A stretch of DNA of 64,000 bases from Erinaceus europaeus. Lineage: Eukaryota > Chordata > Mammalia > Eulipotyphla > Erinaceidae. The stretch's first letter is position 1. Every line of letters starts with the position of its first letter. Position numbers and translations under genes: made by a program. The notes under the pieces are model-generated. The model made no database searches and was not told where the DNA came from. It saw nothing but the letters and a program-made list of their open reading frames with translations. Location of the stretch: assembly GCF_950295315.1 (NCBI RefSeq), contig NC_080170.1, positions 94,720,054 through 94,784,053 on the forward strand. The letters are read 5' to 3'. Below, piece by piece: positions 20,261 to 30,683 of this stretch.

Positions 20261-20300
20261 ATGTCCTTAAGTCAATGTCCTTAAGTAAATGTCCTGTGTG
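20261..20300 (+). repeat. 14-bp tandem repeat, about 2.9 copies
   Basis: atgtccttaagtca, atgtccttaagtaa, atgtcctgtgtg in direct succession. A local slippage product in unique DNA (20111-20580). Confidence 0.8.
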
Positions 20301-20585
20301 ATTATAAGCTTGACACTCTCCATTTCCTCTATTTTGTCACAGAGACTAAGGACAGGTTTGCGGTGATTTCACTGGAGCAACTGCTAGAAGAGATGCCAAA
20401 ATATAGCAGAACACCAAACTATAACCACAGCAGTACCCTTTCTCAGATATCACTGCATGTTCTTGAAATATATAACATAGTTTTAGGTCAGGGAACCTGA
20501 TCAGGAAGTTAGGACCCTCAAAAGTGATGAGAAGAGGATGAGACCCCGCAAGAGATATGCTAGGATCTGGAGTTCACTGAAAAGT

Positions 20586-21096
20586 GTTAGCGAGCAAAAT
20601 CAAACCACCATCCACTGCAAGGAAGCAAAAGATGTTTATTCACGAATTCGAATCCGGGTCGAGAGGTGACTGACAGCAATCCACCAGGCTCGACCCCGAA
20701 CAAGGCTCAAACCACACAATTTATAGGATTTCAGAATACACTCAGGGAGGGGGAATGTATAACCTTATCACTCTACAACAACCAATAACATGCCATAAAA
20801 AGCACGGAATCCAATCATTTTAAACATAGTGAAGCGTGGGGGGGCCACTCAAGGCAAAGCGCGGGCTTATTTCAAACATTGCATCACCACACGACCAATA
20901 GGACTTAGCCAGAGTAGCTGTCCCCACATCCTTCCGCCGTCAACTGCAACCATCTGGTAAACAGCTTTCCTTAAACCCTGTGCAAAGGTCCTGATAAGGC
21001 TTGCCCTTATGCAGGGTCTGGTTAAACATCTAGTGGCTTACTGGTCGGGTCCTGTTTTTCTTTAAGGGTAAAGTTCAAGGAATTTTCCACTCCACA
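20586..21096 (-). mobile_element. Solo LTR of an endogenous retrovirus, antisense
   Basis: A 511-bp element, TG..CA at its ends when read on the minus strand (tgtggagtgg .. cgctaaca), flanked by the 5-bp duplication aaaag (20581-20585 and 21097-21101). On the minus strand, a TATA-like ctataaattg (near 20718) is followed about 80 bp later by an AATAAA signal (20636-20641), giving U3-R-U5 order with a short U5. CpG sites are unusually plentiful for this window, so the copy is probably young. No internal proviral sequence is present on either side. The exact ERV class is unresolved; the 5-bp TSD argues against a 6-bp betaretrovirus-like group. Confidence 0.82.
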
Positions 21097-21189
21097 AAAA
21101 GAGAATATGAAATACGAAGTTCTTAGTTATCACAAAACATCAGCTTGACTGGACTGTACATGAATTAGGGTCAGAGTTAAATTAGGACG

Positions 21190-21330
21190 GTAGTGGACTA
21201 GGAGTTAGCATAATGGTTACACAAGAAGACTCAAATACCAGAGGCCTAAGGCACCAAACGTTTCATGTTCAATTCCTAGCACTACCATAAGCCAGAGTTG
21301 AGTATCGCTATGGTAAAAACGAAAAAAGAG
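21190..21330 (+). mobile_element. S3 SINE
   Basis: gactaggagttagcataatg, tttcatgttcaattcctagc (B-box-like), actaccataagccagagttg, agtatcgctatgg; followed by an A/G-rich tail. Confidence 0.75.
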
Positions 21331-21404
21331 AGAAAAAAGAAAGAAAGGTTTTTGAAAAAGAGAAAGAAGGAAAGGAAAGATGCAGTAGCCTGAGTCTTTT
21401 GAAC

Positions 21405-21535
21405 AGGAGAATGTAGCATAATAGTTATGCAAAAGACTTCCTGCCTGAGGCTCTAAGGCTCAATCTCCAGTACTAACATGAGCCAAAAGTGAGTAGTGCT
21501 CATAACTAAGTAACTAAATAAATAAATGAATTGTG
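21405..21535 (+). mobile_element. S3 SINE
   Basis: ggagaatgtagcataatagt, tatgcaaaagacttcctgcc, aaggctcaatctccagtact, agtgagtagtgctcataact and an aaataaataaatg tail. Same orientation as its neighbour 75 bp upstream. Confidence 0.75.
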
Positions 21536-22017
21536 GTTCTAAATTAGTACAATGGAACAAATAAGCACAGCTTCCTTTTCTAGCCTTTGCCCAGGTAGAG
21601 CTCATCCTTTCATTTAAACAAATTTTGAGTAAATATTTAAATAACAAAGTTTTTAAAGGTGTCAAATTACTGAACTTCAGAGCAAGATATATTTTGGTTT
21701 AGCATTGCTCTTCTTTCTCTGCACTATCCCTTTTCTGTAAACTATTGCCTAGGGGACTTTTCAGTGCGTTGTTTCTTGACCTAGAAAAATGCATTCCATC
21801 TTCACACCTGTGGTCCAATCAGCTGTGGCCAAAATGGTAGGATCAGTTGAAGTGAGGAGAGCTATAAAGATGGCAGTATAATTCTCCCTAACCCAAAAAG
21901 AAGACTCATGGACTACAAAGATGTATAAGAAATATGATAGGATCTAGTTTTTACACTGAGGCATTTAAATTAACTAAGAGTTTCTTAAGGTTAGAGTGGC
22001 ACTCACTCTTTTTTTTT

Positions 22018-22135
22018 TTCAACTTTTTTTTATTAATGATTTAATAGTGGGGTAAGAGGGGTACAATTCCATACAATTCTCACCACCAGAGTGCCATATC
22101 CCATCCCTTCCATTAGAAGCCTCCCTATTCTTTAT
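22018..22135 (-). mobile_element. Module A tail, antisense (copy 4, old)
   Basis: tttattaatgatttaatagt, ggggtaagaggggtacaatt, ctcaccaccagagtgccata, tagaagcctccctattcttt: complement of the last ~115 bp of module A, older subfamily variant. Confidence 0.8.
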
Positions 22136-22364
22136 CAAGAATAAGAGGTATAGCTACTCTTTATACCTCTGCCCTCCCATGGCGGACCTGCTTTATCTGG
22201 CCAGTGGTATGTAGAGCACAGGCAAGGGGTTCATTCCCATGCTTAATTCTTGACCTCACCACTTAATATTTTGTCATTTGACATAGTTTTGTTTTAGTTT
22301 GGCAGTTTTCCTGATTTTTTAAATTAAGTTTTGTGCCCATTTTTATTTTAATATTCTATTGTAT

Positions 22365-22553
22365 TTTGATGAATGAGATATATACAGAGAGAAAGGTAAA
22401 GAGAGAGAGGGAGGAGAGAGAGAGAGAGAGCGAGAGCAATCAGAGCACTGCTCAGTTCCAGATTATGGTGGTGCCAGAGATTAAACCTGGGACATCTGAG
22501 CCTCAGGCATGAAAGGCTTTTGTATAAACAAGATGCTACGTTCCTGGCCCCTG
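22365..22553 (-). mobile_element. S3 SINE, antisense, with (GA)n
   Basis: A GA-rich tract (22390-22436), then cagagcactgctcagttcca, gattaaacctgggacatctg (B-box complement), tgagcctcaggcatgaaagg and aagatgctacgttcctggcc. Confidence 0.85.
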
Positions 22554-22559
22554 TATCTG

Positions 22560-22690
22560 TTTCTTCATCTGTAAAATTGGGATAACAGTTATACAATACT
22601 GATTACAGAGCTGGCAGCATTAAATGAGATAATTCATTGCTCGGCACAATAATTGCATGAAATGCTGTAGCGACTAGTGCAATGTCTGAC
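22560..22690 (-). mobile_element. MIR, antisense
   Basis: gtttcttcatctgtaaaatt, gggataacagttatac, agcattaaatgagataattc, attgctcggcacaataatt: the antisense MIR core in correct order. Confidence 0.7.
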
Positions 22691-23438
22691 ATTAGGCATG
22701 ATTTTAAGCTACCTTAACCAATAAGGGTTTACTAGATAGTCACCATACTGAATTGAATGCTAAATCCATGTGCTAAGCTCCTATCATCATATCTTCATCT
22801 CTCTCTAACCTCATCTCTGCCTTGCCATATGCCTATTCCAATTCCCCCAGAATACTCCAAATTCTCCATCCTTAGTTCCCATGAAATATTTTCAACTTTA
22901 AGCTGAAGAGAATGCTTTCTGATGAAATACTCCATTACATTTTCTTGGTAGACTCTTAAAAATAACCATCTGCCATACCTATAGAAGAGGTCCTCTTTTT
23001 ATAAATAAAAATAAAAAAAGAGGTCCTATTTACAAAGCAGGTGAAAAGTATCATTTCTTTGTTGAGCAGAAAAGAATGTCAGTTTATGGGAATTTATTAT
23101 ATGTGTTCATGAGGTTCCAGGGTCATGATGTTGGCATTTAAACATTAGCAAGAATAGCACTGAAAGCAAAACTGACATGTGTAAGAATGAGTGGGCCCTG
23201 GTGCTGCCTTTTTGTTCTTTCAGAAAGATCAGAGCATATTAATGGGAGCTACTCCTAATTCTTCCTCAGTAGCTGTCATATCAGTGTGAACACAAGATCC
23301 TTCAGTCTTCTAGATGCACTGATTATAATAAAAAGAACTTTAAAAGGCTCTTCTTTTCTTCCTTCCTTTCTTCCTCCCTTCCTTTATACCTTTCTCCTTC
23401 TTTCTTCTTTTCCTTTCTCCTTTTAGTTTCCATTTTCT
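22691..23438. other. Unique sequence with a (CTTC)-rich patch
   Basis: No gene. A pyrimidine tract of CTTT/CTTC units occupies 23347-23435. Confidence 0.5.
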
Positions 23439-23439
23439 T

Positions 23440-23610
23440 TATTTATTCACTCAAGAATATTTAAGACCATTTACCACAAGCCAGATGGAAAATCATATAA
23501 ACTATATTGATCCGATGTTCTCATGAATTTTAAAGTCTAGCAAGAAATGCACTGAATGTTAGTAAACTAGAAAAAAGCTGTGAGAATGAGAAGAGATACA
23601 GTCTAACAGA
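23440..23610 (+). mobile_element. L2 fragment
   Basis: tatttattcactcaagaata, tttaagaccatttaccacaa, gttctcatgaattttaaagt, ctagcaagaaatgcactgaa parallel the L2 segment 'attcaacaaatatttattgagc..catggagcttacattctag'. Highly diverged. Confidence 0.4.
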
Positions 23611-23927
23611 GACCAGAGGGCCGACATCATCTCCTGTAAGTAATAGTTTTCTTCTAAGGTCTTAAAGATGGTCAGTTAAGCCAGAAGAGACTGCTCGGAA
23701 AGGGAGCACTTATGACATGGAGAGCACATTGTCTCCATGACCTAAACACACAGTTGCTTTGGGCACTCCCGTGATCCTTCATTTCTGTTGTGTCTGTACC
23801 AGAAATGACTTTGCTTTAAGGTAAAATTAGCTGCTACCTCCAGTTATTCATTCGAGGAAACTGTGCCTTATACTGGCCTTGGTAATGATCAGTGACCATT
23901 TCCATCTTAAGTGTGCAGGTCTGAGTA

Positions 23928-23949
23928 CACACACACACACACACACACA

Positions 23950-23987
<38 letters not shown>

Positions 23988-24045
23988 ACTAATCTCTGAG
24001 AAACAGAGAACACACACACACTACTAATCTCTGAGAAACAGAGAA
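23928..24045 (+). repeat. (CA)n(TC)n microsatellite plus a 35-bp tandem duplication
   Basis: (CA) at 23930-23950 runs into (TC) at 23951-23988. The 25-bp segment starting ctactaatctctgagaaaca is then repeated exactly at 23986-24010 and 24021-24045, with a (CA)5 spacer, so the unit is 35 bp. Confidence 0.9.
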
Positions 24046-24059
24046 ACTTGTCCCATCTC

Positions 24060-24115
24060 AAGATTCTAAGAGGTAGGACTGGAATTAAAACTCAGGACTC
24101 TTACCTCTAAAATTT
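24060..24115 (+). mobile_element. MIR 3' fragment
   Basis: gaggtaggactggaattaaa, actcaggactcttacctcta match the MIR 'ggcagagccgggattcgaacccagg' region. Short and diverged. Confidence 0.35.
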
Positions 24116-24411
24116 CTCCCAGCACTAAAATAACAGTGAAGGACTTTCTTAGCCAATCTTCCTCTTTGGAAATACTCTCTTCACACAGCTGCCTGGAATT
24201 TCTCTACACGAGAAAAGATCTTAGAACAGAAACTAGTCTTTCCCCTTCTTTCCCTATTTTTAAAACAAGCACCACATAAGCTTTGGAATGTTCAAAATGC
24301 TCACAATAAAGAAAAGGAGACCAGAAACTTCTTAAAGTGTACTTACCATGGAACTCACAAGTCCTTTAAATACCTTGTGTTCTTTTATATCTTAAACAAA
24401 CATGCCAAATA

Positions 24412-24435
24412 TTATATATATATATATATATATAT
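24412..24435 (+). repeat. (TA)n microsatellite
   Basis: Twelve uninterrupted TA dinucleotides. Confidence 0.9.
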
Positions 24436-24439
24436 CAAT

Positions 24440-26740
24440 GTTTAAAATCAAATATTCTTTAAGGTTGTATATCTCTTGTGGGACATCTTCATCCTAACAA
24501 GGGAAATGAAAACAAGACACAAAAATAGTGAGGACCTGCCAGAGTTAGAGACAGATTAGCATAGATTAGCATAGATGCTAATGTAAATAACGTGTACTTT
24601 TGGATTTTTGCCTTGCACCAGCTTGTCTAAATTGTGAAATAAAGCATTCCCATATCTGGCTCAGATTTCCACTGGACATTTGCTCAGTGTTTTCTCTCTA
24701 TGGAAGATCTTCTTACTCCTTTGTACAACTTTCACCTCCTCAAAGAAACATTTGAAGATCTTCTGATCATCTTTGTCAGAAATCTAATACAATATAGACA
24801 TAAACTGCACCTGTAGATTTAAATGTAGATTAGTTTAGCTCAGTGTAGATTTCACAATCTCTGAGAAACCTTTGCAGATCTCCTTTGTCTGAAGTCCCAC
24901 ACTATGCATTGCTACCTCTAGCACTGAGAACTGGCACTAGCACTTGTCCTAAAGTTAACTAGGCATTCATTTTTTCCCAGTCTAGTCATAAATTCTTGGG
25001 AATGATAGCATATCTATTTGTATAACCCCCTTCCCATAGGGTCCAGCTCAGTGCTATATACATCATAGTGACTTAAATATTTAAAGTCTTAAAAGGAAAA
25101 CATGTCATCTTAGCTTGAGTAAATCTTTAGTAAGAATTTCCCCCATAAATGGCCATAATGAAGAGTTTTTCAGTTTGAGCCTGTTGCAAGATAGCTTTGG
25201 CCTTGATGAGTTTCCTTTCATAGAAAAAGAAAAGTAACCCAAATGCTCTTTCATGAGAGAAGAGTCATAATTTCAAGAGACAGAACTGCTCATAGGCAAA
25301 CATTTTGAATTCTGTACTATGTTCTCAGCCAATTAGAAGCAATTGGATTTATGAATTTTTTATTTTCCTGATTGATTTTCTATTTAGTTTCTCCTGAATA
25401 AGTACTTAAAAATCCTTCCATAACATTCACCCTTTTCGTTGATTTCTAGTCCTAGAGAACCAACTTTTCAGCAATTATACAAGCCCTTCACACATTACTT
25501 TTGCATTCCACTTCTTTTAAAGTAGTTTATTGAAATCCTCTCCAGATAAAAACCTTGAAATCATTACGCAGATCTCTGTTCAAAACTACATTCATTCTTC
25601 TGTTTTCCTCCTTAAAGGAGATGGCCTGTGGACAGCTTAGAATACCAATGAGGTATGCTATTTATCTAAAACACCTCTTCCATGATGAATGACTAATCTA
25701 TTTAAAACCCCATAACTTACACCATTTCAATCATGGTAAAATAAGGTCTCTGGCTTGGGTCCTGGTTAATTTAGAAATGGCCTCCTCTGTGGGGACACTT
25801 TAGAGTTGCAGAGGCCACCTGGTGATAGGGAGTGAATTTGAACACTATAATGCTAGGAATATGAACAAGAGTCTCTTAACTCATGGCTTAAAATAGGCTG
25901 TGAGGACTGTGGACTTGATCACCTCCATTTGTCCAGGGATTTTAGCACCTGTCCCAAGAATTCTTTCCCTGCCCTAGACATGGCCACAACTATACTGAGA
26001 GGCTTCCATGTATATGGGGACTTGGGCTTCATCAAAGCTTGGAACTGTTGAACAATAAAGCATTAAGGCTCTGATTATCTTTTTTTTTTTTTCTCTTTTG
26101 TTCTATAATCTCTACTACCTGGCCCTCAAATCTCATATGAGCTCCACCATTGTTTTGTACTCACAGACATGAGCTGCAGGGTTCTGATGCTGAACACCCT
26201 TCTAGATCACCCTGCTCAGGGAGTTTACCCATAAAGTTCTTTTCTCAAAGTCATACAAAAAAACCACATAAGAAAAAAGAGAGAAGAATAGAGCATTCTC
26301 CAAAGTATTTGTATAGACACCTGACCACTTATGTTTCGTAGAATGGAGGTCTAACCACATGGGGTTTTGAATGAATTCAATTCAAAAGGCCTAAACTTTT
26401 ATTCCTGTTGTCTCACAAAGACCCCCTTCTACCGCCTTCCCCCCTAATATTCTTGAGAGGCTCCAGAGAGCTTCTCACATATGATCACAAATGATCATTT
26501 AGCTCTCATATAGATCCACTGTGTTGTCTCTCTTCTCTTAATCTCCCTGCCCCAGTTGCCTTCCTGGACTCCATGTACAGTGCTCTAAAATCCTACCAAC
26601 ATTACCTTTGCCCTTGTCAGATACATCTGTCTCCTTCTGCAGGCTCTGACCAGCACTGGAGAGGTCCCTCATTAAGGTAGGGAGACCTGAAGACTGATTT
26701 TTTTTTATATATTGGTCCTTAGCAATTGGTTTTTTTTTTC
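24440..26740. other. Longest repeat-poor block, no gene supported
   Basis: About 2.3 kb of AT-rich DNA with no repeat I recognise, apart from T-runs near 26080 and 26700. Two loosely similar segments (aacatttgaagatcttctg at about 24747 and aacctttgcagatctcct at about 24866) hint at an old duplication. On the minus strand at 25814-25825, tcaccaggtggc matches a CTCF-like core at 11 of 12 positions. A 63-codon open frame (26150-26341) has no recognised homology. Confidence 0.45.
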
Positions 26741-26744
26741 TCTA

Positions 26745-26843
26745 ATTTTTAAAAAGTTTTTATTTATAAAAAGGAAATACTGGCAAAAAACATAGGATAA
26801 GACACAATTCCCATCACCAGGACCTCATAGCCCATCCCCTCCA
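26745..26843 (-). mobile_element. Module A tail, antisense (copy 5), cut by the gap
   Basis: aaaagtttttatttataaaa, ggaaatactggcaaaaaaca, taggataagacacaattccc, ccaggacctcatagcccatc. It runs straight into the N-run, so its true length is unknown. Confidence 0.85.
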
Positions 26844-27043
26844 NNNNNNNNNNNNNNNNNNNNNNNNNNNNNNNNNNNNNNNNNNNNNNNNNNNNNNNNN
26901 NNNNNNNNNNNNNNNNNNNNNNNNNNNNNNNNNNNNNNNNNNNNNNNNNNNNNNNNNNNNNNNNNNNNNNNNNNNNNNNNNNNNNNNNNNNNNNNNNNNN
27001 NNNNNNNNNNNNNNNNNNNNNNNNNNNNNNNNNNNNNNNNNNN
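26844..27043. other. Assembly gap: 200 N
   Basis: Exactly 200 undetermined bases. It opens within an antisense module A copy and closes in unrelated sequence, so the missing DNA probably includes the rest of that retroelement. Confidence 0.99.
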
Positions 27044-27085
27044 ACTGCATCAATCCTTGCTTCAGTTACTATTGTTGTAATTTCT

Positions 27086-27189
27086 TTTTCTTTTTCTAAT
27101 TTCTTTACTGGGGAATTAATGTTTTACATTCAACAGTAAATACAATAGTTTGTACATGCATAACATTTCCCAGTTTTCCATATAACAAT
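27086..27189 (-). mobile_element. B-type L1 3' end, short antisense insertion with TSD
   Basis: aatttctttactggggaatt, aatgttttacattcaacagt, aatacaatagtttgtacatg, tttcccagttttccatata: complement of the B 3' terminus at 11.6-11.76 kb. The 18-bp flanking duplication actattgttgtaatttct (27068-27085) and actactgttgtaatttct (27190-27207), one mismatch, marks a severely 5'-truncated insertion. Confidence 0.85.
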
Positions 27190-27284
27190 ACTACTGTTGT
27201 AATTTCTGAGGTTGGTGACTGCATTTGTCATAAAAGTGTTTAGCATAGCATGGCTTGTACTCAAAGCACAATAGCTGAGAAGAC

Positions 27285-28262
27285 AAAACAGAAAAAATAA
27301 AAAAAAATCAATAAAAAAATGGTTAGATCAAGAGCAAATAAAACTGCAACCACAATGAATCAAGACAGGATCCCAGGAGAAACTACAAATCAGTCAGAAG
27401 TAACCATAGATAAGGAAAGTATGCAAGCAATAGTAACTTAATAATCGCAGAAATGGAGGCAACTATGGAGGAAAGGGCTATCAGAATTAGGGAAACAACA
27501 GATGAGACCCTCAAGGAAAATACTAGCTACCTCAAGGTAATCAGAGAACTTAAAGCTGAAATAGCTGAACTGAAAGGTCAATTAGCAGAACAAGCTACTA
27601 CTATAACTGAACTGAAGAAAGAAACTGAGGAAGGGAAAGCAGGCTAACAGAAGCAGAAAACAGAATTAGCCAGACAGAGGATGAGCTAGAGAAAACTAAG
27701 AAAGAGGTAAGAGAGCACAAAAAGAGATTGAGAGACACTGAAAACAACAACAAAGACATATGGGATGATCTCAAAAGAAGTAACATTTATATCATTGGCC
27801 TACCAGAAGAAGAAAGAGAGGTAGGGAAAGAAAACATTCTAGAGGAAATAATAAAAGGAAATTTCCCAGACTTAAACAACAGAAAGGACATTAAGATTCA
27901 AGAGGCCCAGAGAGTCCCAAACAGAATCAACCCAGACCTGAAGACACCAGACATATCATAGTTACAATGAAAAGAAGTAAGGATAAAGAAAGGATCCTAA
28001 AGACTGTAAGAGAAAAACAAAAAGTCACATACAGGGGAAAACCCATAAGATTATCAGCAGACTTCTCCACTCAAACTCTAAAAGCCAGAAGAGAATAGCA
28101 AGATATCTATTGAGCCCAGAATGAAAAAGGGTTTCCAAAAAGAATAATATATCCTGGTATACTTTCATTTAAACTAGATGGAGTCATCAAAACCTTTTCA
28201 AACAACAGTTAAAGGAGGCAACCATCACCAAACCTTCCCTGAAAGAGGTTCTAAAAGACCTC
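27285..28262 (+). pseudogene. L1 ORF1 pseudogene (RNA-binding protein, broken)
   Basis: L1 ORF1p is a trimeric RNA chaperone that coats L1 RNA. Here the reading frame starts near 27321 (MVRSRANK..), stops after about 40 codons, resumes as a coiled-coil-like block (27453-27647, many E/K/L heptads), frameshifts, and continues at 27728-27961 with the conserved NIYIIGLPEEE motif of the RRM domain. The C-terminal domain is recognisable to about 28262 (RIIYPGILSFKLDG-like) but has several stops. The 5' UTR is absent: upstream is a separate retroposon insertion and the gap. Confidence 0.88.
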
Positions 28263-28309
28263 TTATAAACAAGAACATCATCATAATACTTAGCATATAT
28301 CAGAGAAAA

Positions 28310-30683
28310 TTAAAAAATGTTGAAAATGGCACTACAATACATTAAATTCATAATATCAACAAATGTCAATGGCTTAAACTCACCCACTAAAAGGCACAGA
28401 GTGGGAGGATGGATCAGAAAACACAACCCAACCATATGCTGCTTGCAAGAATCCCACTTGACCCAACAAGACCAACACACACTTAAAGTGAAATGATAGA
28501 AAACTATCATACAGGCTAATAGACCACAAAAAAGGCTGGAACAGCCATTCTCATCTCAGACACAATAGATTTTAAATTAAATAAAGTAAAAAAAGATAGG
28601 CAAGGCCATTACATAATGATTAGAGGATCAATCAACCAAGAAGACTTAACAATTATTAACATCTATGCACCCAATAAGGGACCATCTAAATGCATCAAAC
28701 ACCTACTGAAAGAGCTACAAAAATACATCAATAGTAATACAATAATAGTGGGAGAATTTAACACCCCACTCTCACACTTAGACAGATCAGCGAAAGGCAC
28801 AAAGGAACAAGAGAATTAAATGAAGAAATGGACAGACTAGACCTCCTGGACATTTTCAGAGTTCTTCACCCCAAAAAACACAAATACACATTCTTTTCAA
28901 ATCCACACAACACATACTCAAGAATAGACCACATGTTAGGCCACAAAGACAGCATCAATAAATTCAAGAGCATTGAAATCATCCCACGAACTTTCTCAGA
29001 CTACAGTGGAGTAAAGCTAATATTTAACAACAAACAGAAAATTAATAAAAGACACAGAATTTGGAAACTAAAGAACATACTGTTTAAGAGCCACTGGGTC
29101 AGAGAGACACTCAAGCAAGAAATTCAAACGTTCCTGGAAACAAACAAAAATGAAGACACTATCAAAATATTTATGACACAGCTAAAGCAGTATTGAGAGG
29201 GAAACTCATAGCTATATAATCACATATTAAAGAACAAGAAAAAGCCCAAATAAACGACCTTACTGCACACCTTAAGGACTTAGAGGAAGAAGAACAAAGG
29301 AACCATAAAGCAACCAGAAGGACAAAAAAACACTAAAATTAGAGTAGAAATAAACAACATCGAAAGTAAGAGAACCATATAAAAGATCAATGAAGCCAAA
29401 TGTTAGTTCTTTGAAAAATTAAACAAGATTGACAAATCCCTAGCCAGATTCACTAAAAAAAAAAAAAAAGGGAGAAGAATTGTAAACAATAGAGGAGATA
29501 TCACAACTGACACAACAGAAATCCAGAAAATAATGTGAAACTTCTATGAAGAACTATACAACCCAAGCTAGAAGAAGTGGAAGAATTCATAGAAACATAT
29601 GCCCTTCCAAAATTGAACCAAGAAGAACTACATAACCTCAGTGCATCAATAACAAACAAAGAAATCGAAACCATTATTAAGAATCTCCCCAGCAAAAAAA
29701 GTCATGGACCAAATGGCTTCACAAACGAATTCTACAAAACTTTCAGGAAACAGTTAATACCTATACTTCTAAAGCTTTTCCACAAGATCAAAGAAACAGG
29801 AATACTCCCTTCCACCTTCTATAAAGCCAACATCATCCTGATACCAAAATCAGATAGGGACATAACAAAAAAGGAAATCTATAGACAAATATCTCTGATG
29901 AACATAGATGCCAAAATATTAAACAAGATCCTGGACAACCAGATACAGCAGTATATCAAAAAGTTTGTTCATCATGACCAAGTGGGATTTATCCCAGGAA
30001 TGCAAGGTTGGTTCAACATACGTAAATCAATCAATGTCACTCACCACATCAGTAGAAGCAAAACCAAAAATCACATTATTATCTCAATAAATGCAGAGAA
30101 ATCCAGATCAGGGACTAGATAGGGCTGTCCATTATCACCATTTCTCTTCAACATAGTATTAGAAATTCTTGCCATAGCAATCAGGCAAGAGAATGAAATC
30201 AAAGGAAAACAGATTGGAAGGGAAGATGTCAAGCTCTCACTATTTGCAGATGATATGATAGTATACATAGAAAAACCTAAAGAATCCAGCAGAAAACTAC
30301 TGCAAGTTATTAGGCAATATAGCAAGGTGTCAGGCTACAAAATCAATGTACAAAAATCAGTGGCATTTCTTTATGCAACCACTAAATCTGAAGAAGAAGA
30401 CACCCAGAAATCACTCCCATTAACTGTTGCAGCAAAATCAATAATACCTAGGAATAAATCTGACCAAAGAAGTGAAAGACTTGTCTACTGAAAACTATGA
30501 GTCACTATTCAAAGAAATAGAAACTAATACTATGAAATGGAAAGACATCCCATGCTCATGGATTGGAAGAATAAATATCAAAATGAATATTCTCCCCAGA
30601 GCCATATACAAATTTAATGTGATACCCATCAAAGTTCCACCAAGAAAACAGAACAAAAACTATATTCTTCAAAAAAATAGAAC
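28310..30683 (+). pseudogene. L1 ORF2 pseudogene (endonuclease and reverse transcriptase), C-terminus missing
   Basis: ORF2p nicks target DNA and reverse-transcribes L1 RNA. Order seen: endonuclease start (VNGLNSPTKR, 28356), LQESHL (E retained), NIYAPN (28656), GEFNTPL where the family has GDFN (28751), SRIDHMLGH (28918), and SDYS where the family has SDHS. Two catalytic positions are therefore changed. The reverse transcriptase shows [33 protein letters not shown] where the family has DAEK, then an in-place deletion of roughly 45 codons before [18 protein letters not shown] is intact at 30243. Several stops and frameshifts. Coding similarity ends at about 30683 (FFKKIE), where module A begins. 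Everything C-terminal, including the cysteine-rich end, is missing. Confidence 0.92.

Noticed and set aside
24555..24585. U6 snRNA remnant (agattagcat twice)
   Set aside because: Only the ten-base word matches, tandemly repeated; neighbouring bases do not follow U6.
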